From Clostridium sp. CF012 (GTDB taxonomy: Bacteria > Bacillota > Clostridia > Clostridiales > Clostridiaceae), in NCBI RefSeq assembly GCF_018861755.1, contig NZ_JAHLEF010000021.1:16241-80240 (forward strand): 64,000 bases of DNA. Direction: 5' to 3'. Positions 36,507 to 45,035 of the stretch are shown here, in pieces. Numbering within the stretch: the stretch's first letter is position 1; each line of letters opens with the position of its first letter. The notes beneath the pieces are model-generated. The model saw only the letters and a program-made list of their open reading frames with translations, searched no databases and was not told where the DNA came from. The position numbers and the translations under genes are program-made.

Positions 36507-37385
36507 TTGGATGATAAGTTAATTTGGATAATTTTTGATACTGATAAAAATCAAGGCCTCCACCTGTTTATAGAGAAATACAAAACTCCTCTTTATAAGC
36601 TTTGTGTAAATTTGCATAAAAATAGCACTAATGCTGAAGATTTATTTCAAGATACTTGGATAAAAGCTTTTAAATATATGAATGACTTTGACAGAAGTAA
36701 AAATTTTGAACCTTGGCTCTTTACAATTGCTGTTAATCTATACAGGGATACTTATAGAAAGGTTAAAAGATGGTTTTCAAAATCTATAGATTTCTTTGAT
36801 ATTAATGAAAAAAACATTGTAATGGATAATATAAAGGCGACTACTTATCTTCCTGAGGAATCTTATGATAATTCCCAAAATAAAGAGCAGTTACAAAATG
36901 CTGTCAATAATTTAAAAGACGTATACAAAATGGTAATCATACTATTTTACTACAATGGACTAAAGCAAAATGAAATTTCAGAAATTCTAAAAATACCGGT
37001 AGGAACTGTAAAATCTAGATTAAATAAATCTAAAAAATTATTAAAAGAATATATGGAGGCAATAACTATGGAGGATAAATATTTAGAAGATCTTCTCTTT
37101 GAGCTGGGTAATGAAGATATTAATCTTCCTATAAATTTAGTTCAAACTACCAAGGAAAAAATAAATAACAAGCACTTTTTATCTATACTATGTATATCAA
37201 TTTTTTTAAATCTTATTACACTTGTAAGTTTAATTGTTATTGTATATTTTAAGTTTAATTTTAAAGGTGTTATAGGATTATTTGTTTTATGGAGTTTTAT
37301 TTCAAGCTTATCTATATTACCTGTAGTATTTATCAATGGACAGTCCAAATTAAAATTCACAAGCATTATACGAGGAGTGATTTAA
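36507..37385 (+). CDS. ECF-type sigma factor fused to an anti-sigma-like membrane domain
   Basis: The first roughly 185 residues are a group-4 sigma factor: region 2 with AEDLFQDTWIKAFKY and FEPWLFTIAVNLYRD, and region 4 with GLKQNEISEILKIPVGTVKSRLNKSKKLL. The protein then continues without a stop into about 105 residues with an N-terminal ZAS-like helix and two transmembrane segments (about 222-242 and 252-272). Sigma and anti-sigma genes normally overlap but are separate, so an in-frame fusion is unusual. The TTG at 36507 follows AAAGGGGGC by 7 bases. A membrane-tethered sigma factor released by a signal is the obvious model. Confidence 0.75.
   Translation: MDDKLIWIIFDTDKNQGLHLFIEKYKTPLYKLCVNLHKNSTNAEDLFQDTWIKAFKYMNDFDRSKNFEPWLFTIAVNLYRDTYRKVKRWFSKSIDFFDINEKNIVMDNIKATTYLPEESYDNSQNKEQLQNAVNNLKDVYKMVIILFYYNGLKQNEISEILKIPVGTVKSRLNKSKKLLKEYMEAITMEDKYLEDLLFELGNEDINLPINLVQTTKEKINNKHFLSILCISIFLNLITLVSLIVIVYFKFNFKGVIGLFVLWSFISSLSILPVVFINGQSKLKFTSIIRGVI
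37068..37385 (+). CDS. Possible internal start giving a separate anti-sigma protein
   Basis: Inside the fusion gene, ATGGAGGCAATAACTATG contains a near-perfect GGAGG ribosome binding site eight bases before an ATG at 37068, in the same reading frame. Translation from it would yield about 105 residues beginning MEDKYLEDLLFELGNEDINL, a soluble segment plus two membrane helices, which resembles a stand-alone anti-sigma factor. Both products may therefore be made from one reading frame. This is inferred from the ribosome binding site only. Confidence 0.45.
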   Translation: MEDKYLEDLLFELGNEDINLPINLVQTTKEKINNKHFLSILCISIFLNLITLVSLIVIVYFKFNFKGVIGLFVLWSFISSLSILPVVFINGQSKLKFTSIIRGVI

Positions 37386-37862
37386 ATGAAAAATTCAAAA
37401 AAAATATTTTTTATTCTTATAACATTGCTTTCCCTATTCATTTTATCTATTGTTATTCTAGGTATATTTGGTGTAGCCTCAGATTATAGTTATGCAAATG
37501 GAAATATCGCTGAAATTATTCCGCCACTTATAATACTACCTTTAATGTTTTTATTATTCTTTGGAACAATTTATTTAATTGGTCGTTTTGTATTTAAAGA
37601 TTCAAAGCAAAGAGGTATGGATCCTTGGCTTTGGACCACAATAGCAATATTTGTTCCAAACCTTATGGGTTTAATAATATATCTCGTAGTAAGGAATTCC
37701 TACACTAAGAAAATCTGCTTAAGCTGTGGAAAAACTGTAGATGAACACTTTATGAATTGCCCCTTCTGTGGATATAAACTTAAAGAGAATTGTAATTCCT
37801 GTGGAAGCGCTGTAGATCCCGAATGGAATGTTTGTCCCAAATGTGCGGCTAAATTAAAGTAA
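37386..37862 (+). CDS. Membrane protein with double zinc-ribbon tail
   Basis: This 158-residue protein has three hydrophobic helices in the first 105 residues. A cytoplasmic double zinc-ribbon follows, with CLSCGKTVDEHFMNCPFCG and CNSCGSAVDPEWNVCPKC. Its ATG touches the stop codon of the sigma/anti-sigma gene, so the two are translationally coupled and probably work together, perhaps in membrane sensing. No function is known to me. A terminator follows about 7 bp after the stop. Confidence 0.7.
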   Translation: MKNSKKIFFILITLLSLFILSIVILGIFGVASDYSYANGNIAEIIPPLIILPLMFLLFFGTIYLIGRFVFKDSKQRGMDPWLWTTIAIFVPNLMGLIIYLVVRNSYTKKICLSCGKTVDEHFMNCPFCGYKLKENCNSCGSAVDPEWNVCPKCAAKLK

Positions 37863-37868
37863 ATATTA

Positions 37869-37922
37869 AAAAGGGGCTGTCTCAAAATGATTATAAAATC
37901 ATTTGAAGAGGCAACCCCTTTT
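37869..37922 (+). terminator. Terminator of the sigma-factor operon
   Basis: AAAAGGGG pairs with CCCCTTTT, with an inner arm CAAAATGATT/AATCATTTG around a small loop, and a T run closes it. It ends the two-gene unit. Confidence 0.8.
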
Positions 37923-38034
37923 CTAATTAATTCATGCCACATTTCTATGAATATTTAAACTTGCTAATATATCTCCCTCATGTTAAAATTGTATTTTAAG
38001 TTAAAAAATGTATTTACAGAGGAGATGTAGTTAC

Positions 38035-39156
38035 ATGAGAAAAACAGCAATATTTAGTATCATTGCAATTTTATCCACGTCTCTATTTATGGGTTGTGGA
38101 GCAAAAAATAATGATAAGGTTTCCGTTGTTACTAATAATAAGGATTCCGTTGTTAATTCTGAAAATGAAAAATTAAAAGAAGTAAGTTCAAAAACCGATA
38201 CATTGTTTACTGATTTCTTTGGAGCAGGTAAATTCAGTGGGTATGTGTATGTTACCAAAAATGACTCCATTATTTTAGACAAAGGTTATGGAAAGGCTGA
38301 TTTCGAAAAGGGAATAAGCAATACATCTCAAACTAAATTTGATTTGGCGTCTTTAACAAAGCAATTTACTGCCCTTTCTGTATTGCAGCTCCAAGAAAAA
38401 AAATTGCTTAACGTGAATGATAAAATTGATAAATATTTACCTCAGTTTCCACATGGAAATGAAATAACAATTCATCAATTATTAAATCATACTTCTGGAT
38501 TGCCAGAACATCCTGATAAATTTGATATAAGAAAATTTAGACCTTCAAGTAAAATAGACACTGCAGTTGCAAAAAAAATGGAAGTAACTCTAGACTTCGC
38601 ACCAGGCTCAAGTTTTGGTTATAGCAATACAGGATATATTTTATTAGGTTATATTATCGAAAAAGCATCTTCTAAAACTTTAGATGATTATTTTGCTGAA
38701 AATATTTTCAATCCACTAGATATGAAAAATACCGGCTTTCAAAATGAAAGCTCTTTTATTGATAACTTGGCTGTAGGGTATTTATCTTATAAAAAAGATA
38801 AAGCAGAAACATCTTGGACTGAAACAAATATTGGAGTAGTTCGTGGGTCTTCAGGGCTCTGTTCTACAGTAGAAGATTTGATAAAATGGGATAAGGCTTT
38901 GACAAATAAAAAACTTATAAATAAAGAATCCTATGATAAAATGTATACACCTTATAAAAATAATTATGGCTATGGCTGGTATGTATTTAAAGATTCAAAT
39001 GAAAAGACTTACTATGAGCATTATGGAGTAGGTTCCGGCTATAGAAGTTATATACTTAGAAATGTGGAAGCAAATACTACAGCTATAATTGTAAGCAATT
39101 TCGGAGATGTGCCTTTTGGGGAGATAACCTCTTTATTAAAGGATTATATTAAATAG
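38035..39156 (+). CDS. Serine hydrolase lipoprotein (beta-lactamase/class C PBP family)
   Basis: This protein of about 373 residues has a lipoprotein signal (MRKTAIFSIIAILSTSLFMG, then Cys near 21) and the beta-lactamase/DD-carboxypeptidase fold. The SxxK nucleophile is in DLASLTKQFTAL, the YxN motif is in GYSNTGYILLGY, and a HxG-like motif is in HYGVGSGYRSY. The enzymes are esterases or peptidases on the cell surface; whether this one acts on peptidoglycan or beta-lactams is not clear. The ATG at 38035 follows GAGGAGA; the frame from 38008 lacks a ribosome binding site. Confidence 0.85.
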   Translation: MRKTAIFSIIAILSTSLFMGCGAKNNDKVSVVTNNKDSVVNSENEKLKEVSSKTDTLFTDFFGAGKFSGYVYVTKNDSIILDKGYGKADFEKGISNTSQTKFDLASLTKQFTALSVLQLQEKKLLNVNDKIDKYLPQFPHGNEITIHQLLNHTSGLPEHPDKFDIRKFRPSSKIDTAVAKKMEVTLDFAPGSSFGYSNTGYILLGYIIEKASSKTLDDYFAENIFNPLDMKNTGFQNESSFIDNLAVGYLSYKKDKAETSWTETNIGVVRGSSGLCSTVEDLIKWDKALTNKKLINKESYDKMYTPYKNNYGYGWYVFKDSNEKTYYEHYGVGSGYRSYILRNVEANTTAIIVSNFGDVPFGEITSLLKDYIK

Positions 39157-39159
39157 AAA

Positions 39160-39208
39160 GAGCTATCTCTAAATAGAAATTAATTTCTATTTAGAGATAG
39201 CTCATTTT
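39160..39208. terminator. Strong terminator between the hydrolase and transporter-1 units
   Basis: A 20-bp perfect stem beginning GAGCTATCTC has a 4-nt loop and is followed by ATTTTTATT. It ends the hydrolase gene and may stop read-through from the minus-strand cassette. Confidence 0.9.
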
Positions 39209-39261
39209 TATTGCTTTTCTTATGGAATAATTTGAAAAGAGGATATCTTTTCTAAAAATCA

Positions 39262-39528
39262 TCAGTCTTTAATGTATTTATTAATTGTAGCTGCGCCTTC
39301 TTTGTTTGCATGATAGTAAACTTTTAAGACCTTTTCCTTATTCATTTCAAACCTTGTTTCTTCAAGAAGGCCATTAGCTTCAGCTGTCATTAATGCTGTG
39401 ATTACATCATCTCTATTAAGTGCTTTGAAATTACCATATTCACCTTTTAAAACTTCAATAACCTCTTCTGCACAAGCTTCTTTAACTTTTGTAAAATGTT
39501 TTAAAATAGCATAATTAAGAGCTTTCAT
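39262..39528 (-). CDS. Small winged-helix-like protein paired with DMT transporter 1
   Basis: This 88-residue protein starts MKALNYAILKHFTK. Predicted helices run through ACAEEVIEVLKG and NRDDVITALMTAEANGLL, a beta wing lies around VLKVYYHANK and a C-terminal helix EGAATINKYIKD closes it, a winged-helix pattern. It is not a protein I recognise. It begins one base after the transporter gene ends and has a close paralogue at 61524 behind the second transporter, sharing ILKHFTK, YGNFKA and ALMTAEANGLLEE. The strict pairing suggests a dedicated regulatory or coupling role. The DNA-binding idea is inferred from the fold only. Confidence 0.7.
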   Translation of the reverse strand: MKALNYAILKHFTKVKEACAEEVIEVLKGEYGNFKALNRDDVITALMTAEANGLLEETRFEMNKEKVLKVYYHANKEGAATINKYIKD

Positions 39529-39529
39529 A

Positions 39530-40621
39530 CTAAATTACCTCCTTTTTTCTAAACAAATCCATAGGATTCATAGAGATTACTAAGATACCAACCATCATTA
39601 ATACAGCAGCAGCCCAAGCGATAGGAGGTAATGACCAACCATCTAGACCTGCGAATATGCCAAGTATTATCCAACAACAGAATGGACCCCAGAAGGAATA
39701 TGTACCATTACATGCCATACCAAGAGCGGCACCACACATACTGTTGCCCTTATACCAGCTCATATATGAAACAAATGCACAAAGACCAGCTAAAGCAAAC
39801 CAAATCATAGCAGGACCACTTGTAAATGCCTGAACAACAAGATTAGTTGAAAGACTAACACTTCCTGCCATCATACCCAAAACAGGAATTAAAATAATTA
39901 AGTTTGAAATACCTGATATTGTCTGACGAATAGTAATACCAATCTCAGAGTCAATCATAGATGTCCCGTAACCAGCTACACAACCTTCAAAACCCCAACC
40001 AAGAGCCGCTATGAAAGCAATACAAACACCTAAGAACATACCTTTTGGTGCATCTCCAGCAATACTTGTACTACCAATCATAAAGCTAGCAACAACACAA
40101 ATAGCAATACCAAACATCATACGCTTGGTTAACTTTTGTTTGTATAATATTCTACCTAAAATTGCACCAATAGCTGGACAAAGGGCAGTAATAGGAATAA
40201 CAATTGATCCAGCCATCTGAAGACCAACAACATATGCTGTGCTGGAAATAGGGCCTCCTACAAGAGCCGCTAAAATCATTACACGACCTGGAGTAGTATT
40301 GATACATCTAAAGAAATCTCCAAGTTTACCTTTAACCCCTGCATAAAGTAATGCCCAAACAGCACTACAAGTATCATTTACCGCACTACCAATTGCACCT
40401 AGTAAATATGTAACAGCAAAAGCAGATAACCCTGCTGTATTAAGACCGTACCAGTCACCCCACGTTCCCTTAGACATACCTAAGGTCAAAAATGCTGAAT
40501 AGAATCCATACATAAGACCTGAAAATAAAGCGATTGAGATTCCTTTTTTGAAAAATTGTGATGATAACTTCTTTTTAGCAGCAACTGCAGACGCATCAAG
40601 TGATACTTTCACTTCGCTCAT
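39530..40621 (-). CDS. DMT-superfamily transporter 1, probable choline uptake
   Basis: This protein of about 363 residues has ten predicted transmembrane helices in two EamA-like halves, including [20 protein letters not shown], the typical end-of-helix Pro-rich segment, and [10 protein letters not shown]. The closest functional analogue is LicB, a DMT choline importer; a choline kinase gene lies just upstream in the region. Transcription starts from the shared promoter module at 40852-40943. The ATG at 40621 follows GAGGGGG; the nearby TTG (40627) is too close. A paralogue at 61794 shares most of the sequence. Substrate choline is inferred from context. Confidence 0.75.
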   Translation of the reverse strand: MSEVKVSLDASAVAAKKKLSSQFFKKGISIALFSGLMYGFYSAFLTLGMSKGTWGDWYGLNTAGLSAFAVTYLLGAIGSAVNDTCSAVWALLYAGVKGKLGDFFRCINTTPGRVMILAALVGGPISSTAYVVGLQMAGSIVIPITALCPAIGAILGRILYKQKLTKRMMFGIAICVVASFMIGSTSIAGDAPKGMFLGVCIAFIAALGWGFEGCVAGYGTSMIDSEIGITIRQTISGISNLIILIPVLGMMAGSVSLSTNLVVQAFTSGPAMIWFALAGLCAFVSYMSWYKGNSMCGAALGMACNGTYSFWGPFCCWIILGIFAGLDGWSLPPIAWAAAVLMMVGILVISMNPMDLFRKKEVI

Positions 40622-40851
40622 AAACAAAAACCCCCTCTTTGAAATATTTTTAATATAGTAGCATTAATTTATAATTTATAATGAGCACTTTTTTAATATG
40701 GCCATTAGAAATTTCTTTGCATAATTTTATATAACTTTAATTACCTTAGAATTTAACTTTGCCTAGCAAGGAATTAGAAACCGTTTTCTTAAAAAAAATC
40801 CGTGCCTAACTCTTAGAACTGAACCCATTCTTAATATACCTTAATAAGACG
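40622..40851 (-). other. Long leader of the transporter-1 transcript
   Basis: About 250 nt separate the promoter module from the transporter start. Within it, on the minus strand, TTGCTAGGCAAAGTTAAATTCTAAGG and CAAAGAAATTTCTAA recur almost unchanged in the leader before transporter 2 (63085-63145), so the leader itself is conserved. AGAAATTTCT is a palindrome. No open frame or known riboswitch is recognisable. Confidence 0.45.
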
Positions 40852-40943
40852 CTTTTTCATGGCATAAAGTGCAATTTTTTACTGGATTATATCCGCCATT
40901 TTTCTGAAGTTTTTGTACTATCGTTATTTTATTGCACTAATAG
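40852..40943 (-). promoter_or_regulatory. Cut-regulon promoter module, copy A
   Basis: On the minus strand AGTGCAA (40932-40938) and AGTACAA (40913-40919) form a direct repeat 19 bp apart. The TATAAT box (40886-40891) is 21 bp further on, and the leader continues TTTATGCCATGAAAAA. The proximal half site covers the -35 position, as for class II AraC-type activation. Copies B and C share spacing and sequence. It drives transporter 1 and its small partner gene. Confidence 0.75.
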
Positions 40944-41047
40944 CTTAATTATAAGACTTTAACTGAAATTTCATTCTTTTTTCAATCATACCGCCCAGAC
41001 CTACTCAGTTAGGAACCTAATCTTTATTCCATTTTTCAGCATAAAAA

Positions 41048-41100
41048 AATAACCCCATTGAATGGACACAACTCTTTTTTAGTTGTGTCCATTCAATGGG
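41048..41100 (-). terminator. Very strong terminator downstream of the choline kinase
   Basis: A perfect 22-bp stem beginning ACCCCATTGAATGGACACAA on the minus strand surrounds a 7-nt loop and is followed by TTATTTTTTTAT. It isolates the kinase transcript from the transporter-1 promoter module. Confidence 0.9.
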
Positions 41101-41149
41101 GTGTATTTCAGATATCTAAACATATTTTCTATATAGCGGTTATGGCAAT

Positions 41150-42064
41150 CTAATTTTTTACCATATCGGCAATAGAATAATCTGATGAAACAGTGATTGC
41201 GTTGACATTCTTCTGAAAACGTTGGTATCTTACACTGCAATAGTCCAAAAAATCGTCTCCGCTATAGTGTCTAATCATGGCCCATACCATCCAAAGTAAA
41301 TCCTGCGCTACCATATAGCATTTTATTTTTAATACTTCTTCAGGTGTAGGAGCCTCTTCATAATATTCTAAAAGAAGATATTCAATTGCATCTTCGCTTA
41401 GTCTAGATTCAAGAATGTACGCAGCCACATCCCAACTTGGGTCGTTCATTCCAGAATATTCCCAGTCTACAAGGTAAGTTCTGCCATTATCATCGGCCAC
41501 AAAGTTTTCGGGCACTGTGTCGTTATGACAGGGAACAGAGATTGTCCTTTTTATATTTTCTTGCATAAAAAGGACCAATTGATTTTTCAATGCCACATAG
41601 TCAAAGAAAAAACCACCCTTAAGTTCTTGAATAATTTTTTCGTATTTAGTAAGCTCCGTTTGCCAATCGAAGGAATTTGGAAAATGTTTTGGGTTAGAAT
41701 GGGTTTTTTTCATTAGAGCAGAAACAGCTCTCAAATTTGTTAGAGCACTTGGATCTGTTTGAGCAATATTTTTGCTATTTTTAATGAATATACTGATTTT
41801 AATCCCGCTATCCTCATCAAAAAAAACACACTCAGAATTCATGCCAAACCCCCAGGCGATATGATTATTATGTTTTTCGATTTTTCTGTCAATCATCAAA
41901 TTGGTCATTCCGCCCGGTTGACGAACAACATACTCTATTCCCTTGATATTCATAAGGTAATTGTAATTAGTAAGGCCACCTGCAAACCTTGACTTATCGA
42001 ACATAATACTATCATCATTAAAAACGAGACGTAATTTTTCTTGTACTAATTCTTCCATTTTCAT
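41150..42064 (-). CDS. Choline/ethanolamine kinase family phosphotransferase (LicA-like)
   Basis: This protein of about 304 residues has the aminoglycoside phosphotransferase/choline kinase fold. The Brenner motif is CHNDTVPENFV (catalytic Asp and Asn), the DFG-like motif is LVDWEYSGMNDPSWDVAAYI, and the N-lobe begins with FAGGLTNYNY. Those features and the proximity of a DMT transporter fit LicA, which phosphorylates choline and traps it after uptake. I start at the ATG at 42064; upstream GTG codons (42079) have no clear ribosome binding site. Its own terminator and distance suggest it is not part of the cut operon. Confidence 0.8.
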   Translation of the reverse strand: MKMEELVQEKLRLVFNDDSIMFDKSRFAGGLTNYNYLMNIKGIEYVVRQPGGMTNLMIDRKIEKHNNHIAWGFGMNSECVFFDEDSGIKISIFIKNSKNIAQTDPSALTNLRAVSALMKKTHSNPKHFPNSFDWQTELTKYEKIIQELKGGFFFDYVALKNQLVLFMQENIKRTISVPCHNDTVPENFVADDNGRTYLVDWEYSGMNDPSWDVAAYILESRLSEDAIEYLLLEYYEEAPTPEEVLKIKCYMVAQDLLWMVWAMIRHYSGDDFLDYCSVRYQRFQKNVNAITVSSDYSIADMVKN

Positions 42065-42459
42065 TAATATTTCCACCACACATATTTCAATCTATTATTT
42101 TCTTTGATTTTAAAGTTCACTTTAATTTAAATTTTCTTAACATTTTCTACTAAAAGCTCCTAATATTAAGTATCGATAGTCTATCACACTGTTTCCTAAT
42201 TGTAAAGTGTATTTTTGCAGAATAAATGTTGAATATGTTACTATTATAGCACATTTTTATCTTAAAGAATAAAAAGCTAAAAGAACTCTACTTTTAAAGT
42301 AGCTTATTGTTCAAGAAAAACAATATTGTACAATATAAGATTTTAACTTGATACAATAGTGCTAAAACTATATATTATTTCTGCAATAAACTAATTGTTC
42401 TGTATGATATCATATGTTATGAGCTTTACTGTAACATCAAAGAATAGGAGGTACATATC
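42065..42459. other. Divergent intergenic region, kinase and alcohol dehydrogenase
   Basis: This 395-bp AT-rich spacer lies between two divergently transcribed genes. It includes AATATTGTACAATAT (42317-42340 area), a palindrome that contains the TTGTAC/GTACAA core of the half sites in the cut promoters. The 19-bp and 21-bp spacings of the cut module are not reproduced here, so I do not claim the same regulation. No RNA gene is apparent. Confidence 0.35.
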
Positions 42460-43599
42460 ATGGAAGGTAAGTTTAAACTGAAGTCAAAAGTTTATTTTAA
42501 TAAGGAATCTATGCAACTTTTAGAGCAGATTAAAGGTACCCGAGCATTTATTGTCTCGGATTCTATAATGGAAACACTGGGATATCTTCAAACTGCTGTA
42601 GATTACCTAGCCAAAGCTGGAATAACATCCATTGTTTTTTCAGGAGTGCGCCCTGATCCGGATGTTAAAGTAGTTACGGAGGGACTAAAACTATATGAGG
42701 AAAGTGGTGCAGATGTCCTTGTAGCACTTGGTGGAGGTTCTGCCATCGATACAGCAAAGGGAATTTTGTATTTTTCTTGGAAATTAAAAAGTATAGCGGA
42801 TGGTGAAATGAATAGGCCACTGTTTATTGCGATTCCCTCCACGAGTGGAACCGGTTCGGAAGTAACGGACTTCACTGTTATTACTTCTGAAGGTACAAAG
42901 TTATGTATTGTAGATGAGTTTATAGCACCAGATATAGCAATTCTTGACTCTACTTGTATTCAGCATGTTCCTCAACGTGTGGTTGTAGATACAGGTGTAG
43001 ATGTTCTAGTTCATGCCGTTGAGGCCTATGTTTCAACAAATGCAACGGATTTTACAGACGCTCTTGTGGAAAAAGCCGTAAAATTAATCTTCGAAAATAT
43101 TGAGACACTTTACAAGGACCCCAAGGATTCGGATGCCAGGGATCGTGTTCAAAATGCTTCCTGCATGGCAGGAATGGCATTTACGAATACAGGTCTTGGT
43201 ATAAATCACAGCTTGGCGCATGCCCTTGGAGCAACTTTTCACATTTCCCACGGACGCTCCAATGCCATTTTACTTAGTTCAGTTATGGAATACAACTCCG
43301 ACTTAAGGGGAAGTGCCAACGGTTATGCTGCAGAAAGATACGCAAAATTGGCCAGGGTTCTGCAACTTCCAGCCCGTACGCCACGTGAAGGTACTGTGAA
43401 TTTCATCCAGGCTGTAGATAAACTAAAAAAACTCCTAGGAGTGGAAACGAATATTCGGGCCCTTGGAATTGATCAGAAGGAATTTGAAAATGCTTTAGAT
43501 AATATGTCACAAGCCGCCCTTCAGGATCGTTGTACACCCACTAATCCAAGGCACCCTTCCAAGAAAGAACTTATTGGTATTTATCAAAAATGTTATTAA
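42460..43599 (+). CDS. cutO: Iron-containing alcohol dehydrogenase (acetaldehyde reductase)
   Basis: This 379-residue group III alcohol dehydrogenase would reduce the acetaldehyde made from choline to ethanol with NADH, regenerating NAD for the aldehyde dehydrogenase. The cofactor motif GGGSAIDTAK is at about 90-100, and the iron-ligand region GINHSLAHALGATFHISHGR carries the His ligands. Family segment PSTSGTGSEVTDF is intact. The ATG has AGGAGGTACATATC in front of it. It lies outside the shell operon, on the opposite strand, next to the two-component genes. The name cutO follows use in other cut loci. Confidence 0.85.
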   Translation: MEGKFKLKSKVYFNKESMQLLEQIKGTRAFIVSDSIMETLGYLQTAVDYLAKAGITSIVFSGVRPDPDVKVVTEGLKLYEESGADVLVALGGGSAIDTAKGILYFSWKLKSIADGEMNRPLFIAIPSTSGTGSEVTDFTVITSEGTKLCIVDEFIAPDIAILDSTCIQHVPQRVVVDTGVDVLVHAVEAYVSTNATDFTDALVEKAVKLIFENIETLYKDPKDSDARDRVQNASCMAGMAFTNTGLGINHSLAHALGATFHISHGRSNAILLSSVMEYNSDLRGSANGYAAERYAKLARVLQLPARTPREGTVNFIQAVDKLKKLLGVETNIRALGIDQKEFENALDNMSQAALQDRCTPTNPRHPSKKELIGIYQKCY

Positions 43600-43622
43600 T
43601 ACTTGTGTAAAATATTGAAGCT

Positions 43623-43684
43623 TGCCGAAAAAGAGTTAAAACCAAAAATACAAAGTTTTAGTCTCTTTTCCGACAAATTTTTTA
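43623..43684 (+). terminator. Terminator after the alcohol dehydrogenase
   Basis: CCGAAAAAGAG and TAAAAC arms pair with GTTTTA and CTCTTTTCCG across a 20-nt loop and are followed by AAATTTTTTATT. It ends the alcohol dehydrogenase transcript and leaves room for the kinase promoter. Confidence 0.75.
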
Positions 43685-43835
43685 TTAAAATTAGCTGTAG
43701 ATTGTTTACTATTATACATTAATACATTATAATAGTATAAAAGCCATACTTAAATTTGAAAGAGAATTACACCCCCTATACTTGAACAATTCCTTTCTTT
43801 CTAATATAAATTATATGGCAGAAGGTGGCTAAAGC

Positions 43836-45035
43836 ATGAATAAAACTGATAATCTGCTGAAAAATTTAATAGCCTCCAATATTTTATATACCCGTTATAT
43901 GAGTATTCTATCTCTGTCTGATCTTCCTCTGTTTTTGGTAGATACAAATGGAGATGTTTTGTTTGAATTTATTCCATCCCCGGATTTTTGCACCTATATA
44001 TGCCAGGAAAATAAAGGTCAAGTATGCTCCGACTACAAATGCAGACTAAAGCCCAGCGGTGAGAATAGATTTGTCTGCCGTTATGGCCTTGAAAACATCC
44101 TTTTTCCCATCACGCTTCAGGATGAGACTTTAGGTTATATAGTTGGTGTACAATCATTTTTAGAGGACAATGAATATCGAAAATACATGATTGAAGTACA
44201 GTCCCTAAAAAAAGATAAAAGTACAGAATTAGAATTTATCGCCAAATCTATTTTATCGCTGAAAACCGTGGAATCAAATAAAATTAAAATACACGAGCAG
44301 CTATGTGCCCATATTGCTAAAAATATTTCACTTGACTTGTCCGAGATCCTCAGCCATACAGATCCAGCTGCGGTAAGGTTGTCAATTGAAAAGGAAATAC
44401 TAGAGAAAAAAATCATTGACTTAGAGGGTGAAAACATGGCTCTCATGGTCAATCCCCATTTTTTGTTTAATACCTTGAACTGTATTGCCCGCATAGCATA
44501 TTTTGAGAATTCCCAAACGGAGGAACTTATCTATTGCCTTTCCGATTTGCTCAGATACAATTTAAAGCAAAACAATCAGCTTCACACCATTGGTGCCGAA
44601 ATTGACAACATTAAGAAATATTTATTTATCCAGAAGGTAAGATTTAAAAACCGTTTGACATATGACATCCTCATCCCGGAGAATATTAATGCTTACAGAA
44701 TCCCCAACATGGTGATACAACCCCTTGTTGAAAACGCTGTTATTCACGGCATCACCCAAAAACGAGATGGAGGAACAATAAGCATTTACGCAGAAGAATA
44801 TAAAAATGAGGTCGTTATTTCCATTATTGATAATGGAAACGGTTTTCCAAAGGATGTTTTGCAGAACATACAACAATTTGAAAATAAATCAGGCCTAGGG
44901 TTTGGAAATACAGATAAACGTTTAAAACGATATTACGGGGAGCAATACGGACTTAAAATAGTAAAGTCTGACTATAGCGGAAGTACCGTAACTATCACCA
45001 TTCCCACCCAGCCTATTGCGGGGTTATTACTATGA
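43836..45035 (+). CDS. LytS-type sensor kinase with PocR domain
   Basis: This 399-residue histidine kinase has no transmembrane helix. Its first roughly 160 residues form a PocR-type ligand domain, recognisable by the Cys-rich CTYICQENKGQVCSDYKCR and FVCRYGLENILFPI. A coiled coil leads into a LytS-like kinase core with NPHFLFNTLN (phospho-acceptor His), IQPLVENAVIHG and GFGNTDKRL. PocR domains sense small hydrophobic or diol-like inducers in microcompartment loci, so choline or acetaldehyde is a plausible signal. The last bases overlap the response regulator by four (ATGA), so they form a pair. Confidence 0.88.
   Translation: MNKTDNLLKNLIASNILYTRYMSILSLSDLPLFLVDTNGDVLFEFIPSPDFCTYICQENKGQVCSDYKCRLKPSGENRFVCRYGLENILFPITLQDETLGYIVGVQSFLEDNEYRKYMIEVQSLKKDKSTELEFIAKSILSLKTVESNKIKIHEQLCAHIAKNISLDLSEILSHTDPAAVRLSIEKEILEKKIIDLEGENMALMVNPHFLFNTLNCIARIAYFENSQTEELIYCLSDLLRYNLKQNNQLHTIGAEIDNIKKYLFIQKVRFKNRLTYDILIPENINAYRIPNMVIQPLVENAVIHGITQKRDGGTISIYAEEYKNEVVISIIDNGNGFPKDVLQNIQQFENKSGLGFGNTDKRLKRYYGEQYGLKIVKSDYSGSTVTITIPTQPIAGLLL

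Noticed and set aside
42310..42345. Fourth copy of the cut promoter module, before the alcohol dehydrogenase
   Set aside because: GTACAA-like cores occur, but the 19-bp and 21-bp spacings and the conserved leader are absent.
44135..44494. Antisense gene inside the PocR kinase
   Set aside because: It is a shadow frame opposite a well-supported kinase, without a ribosome binding site.
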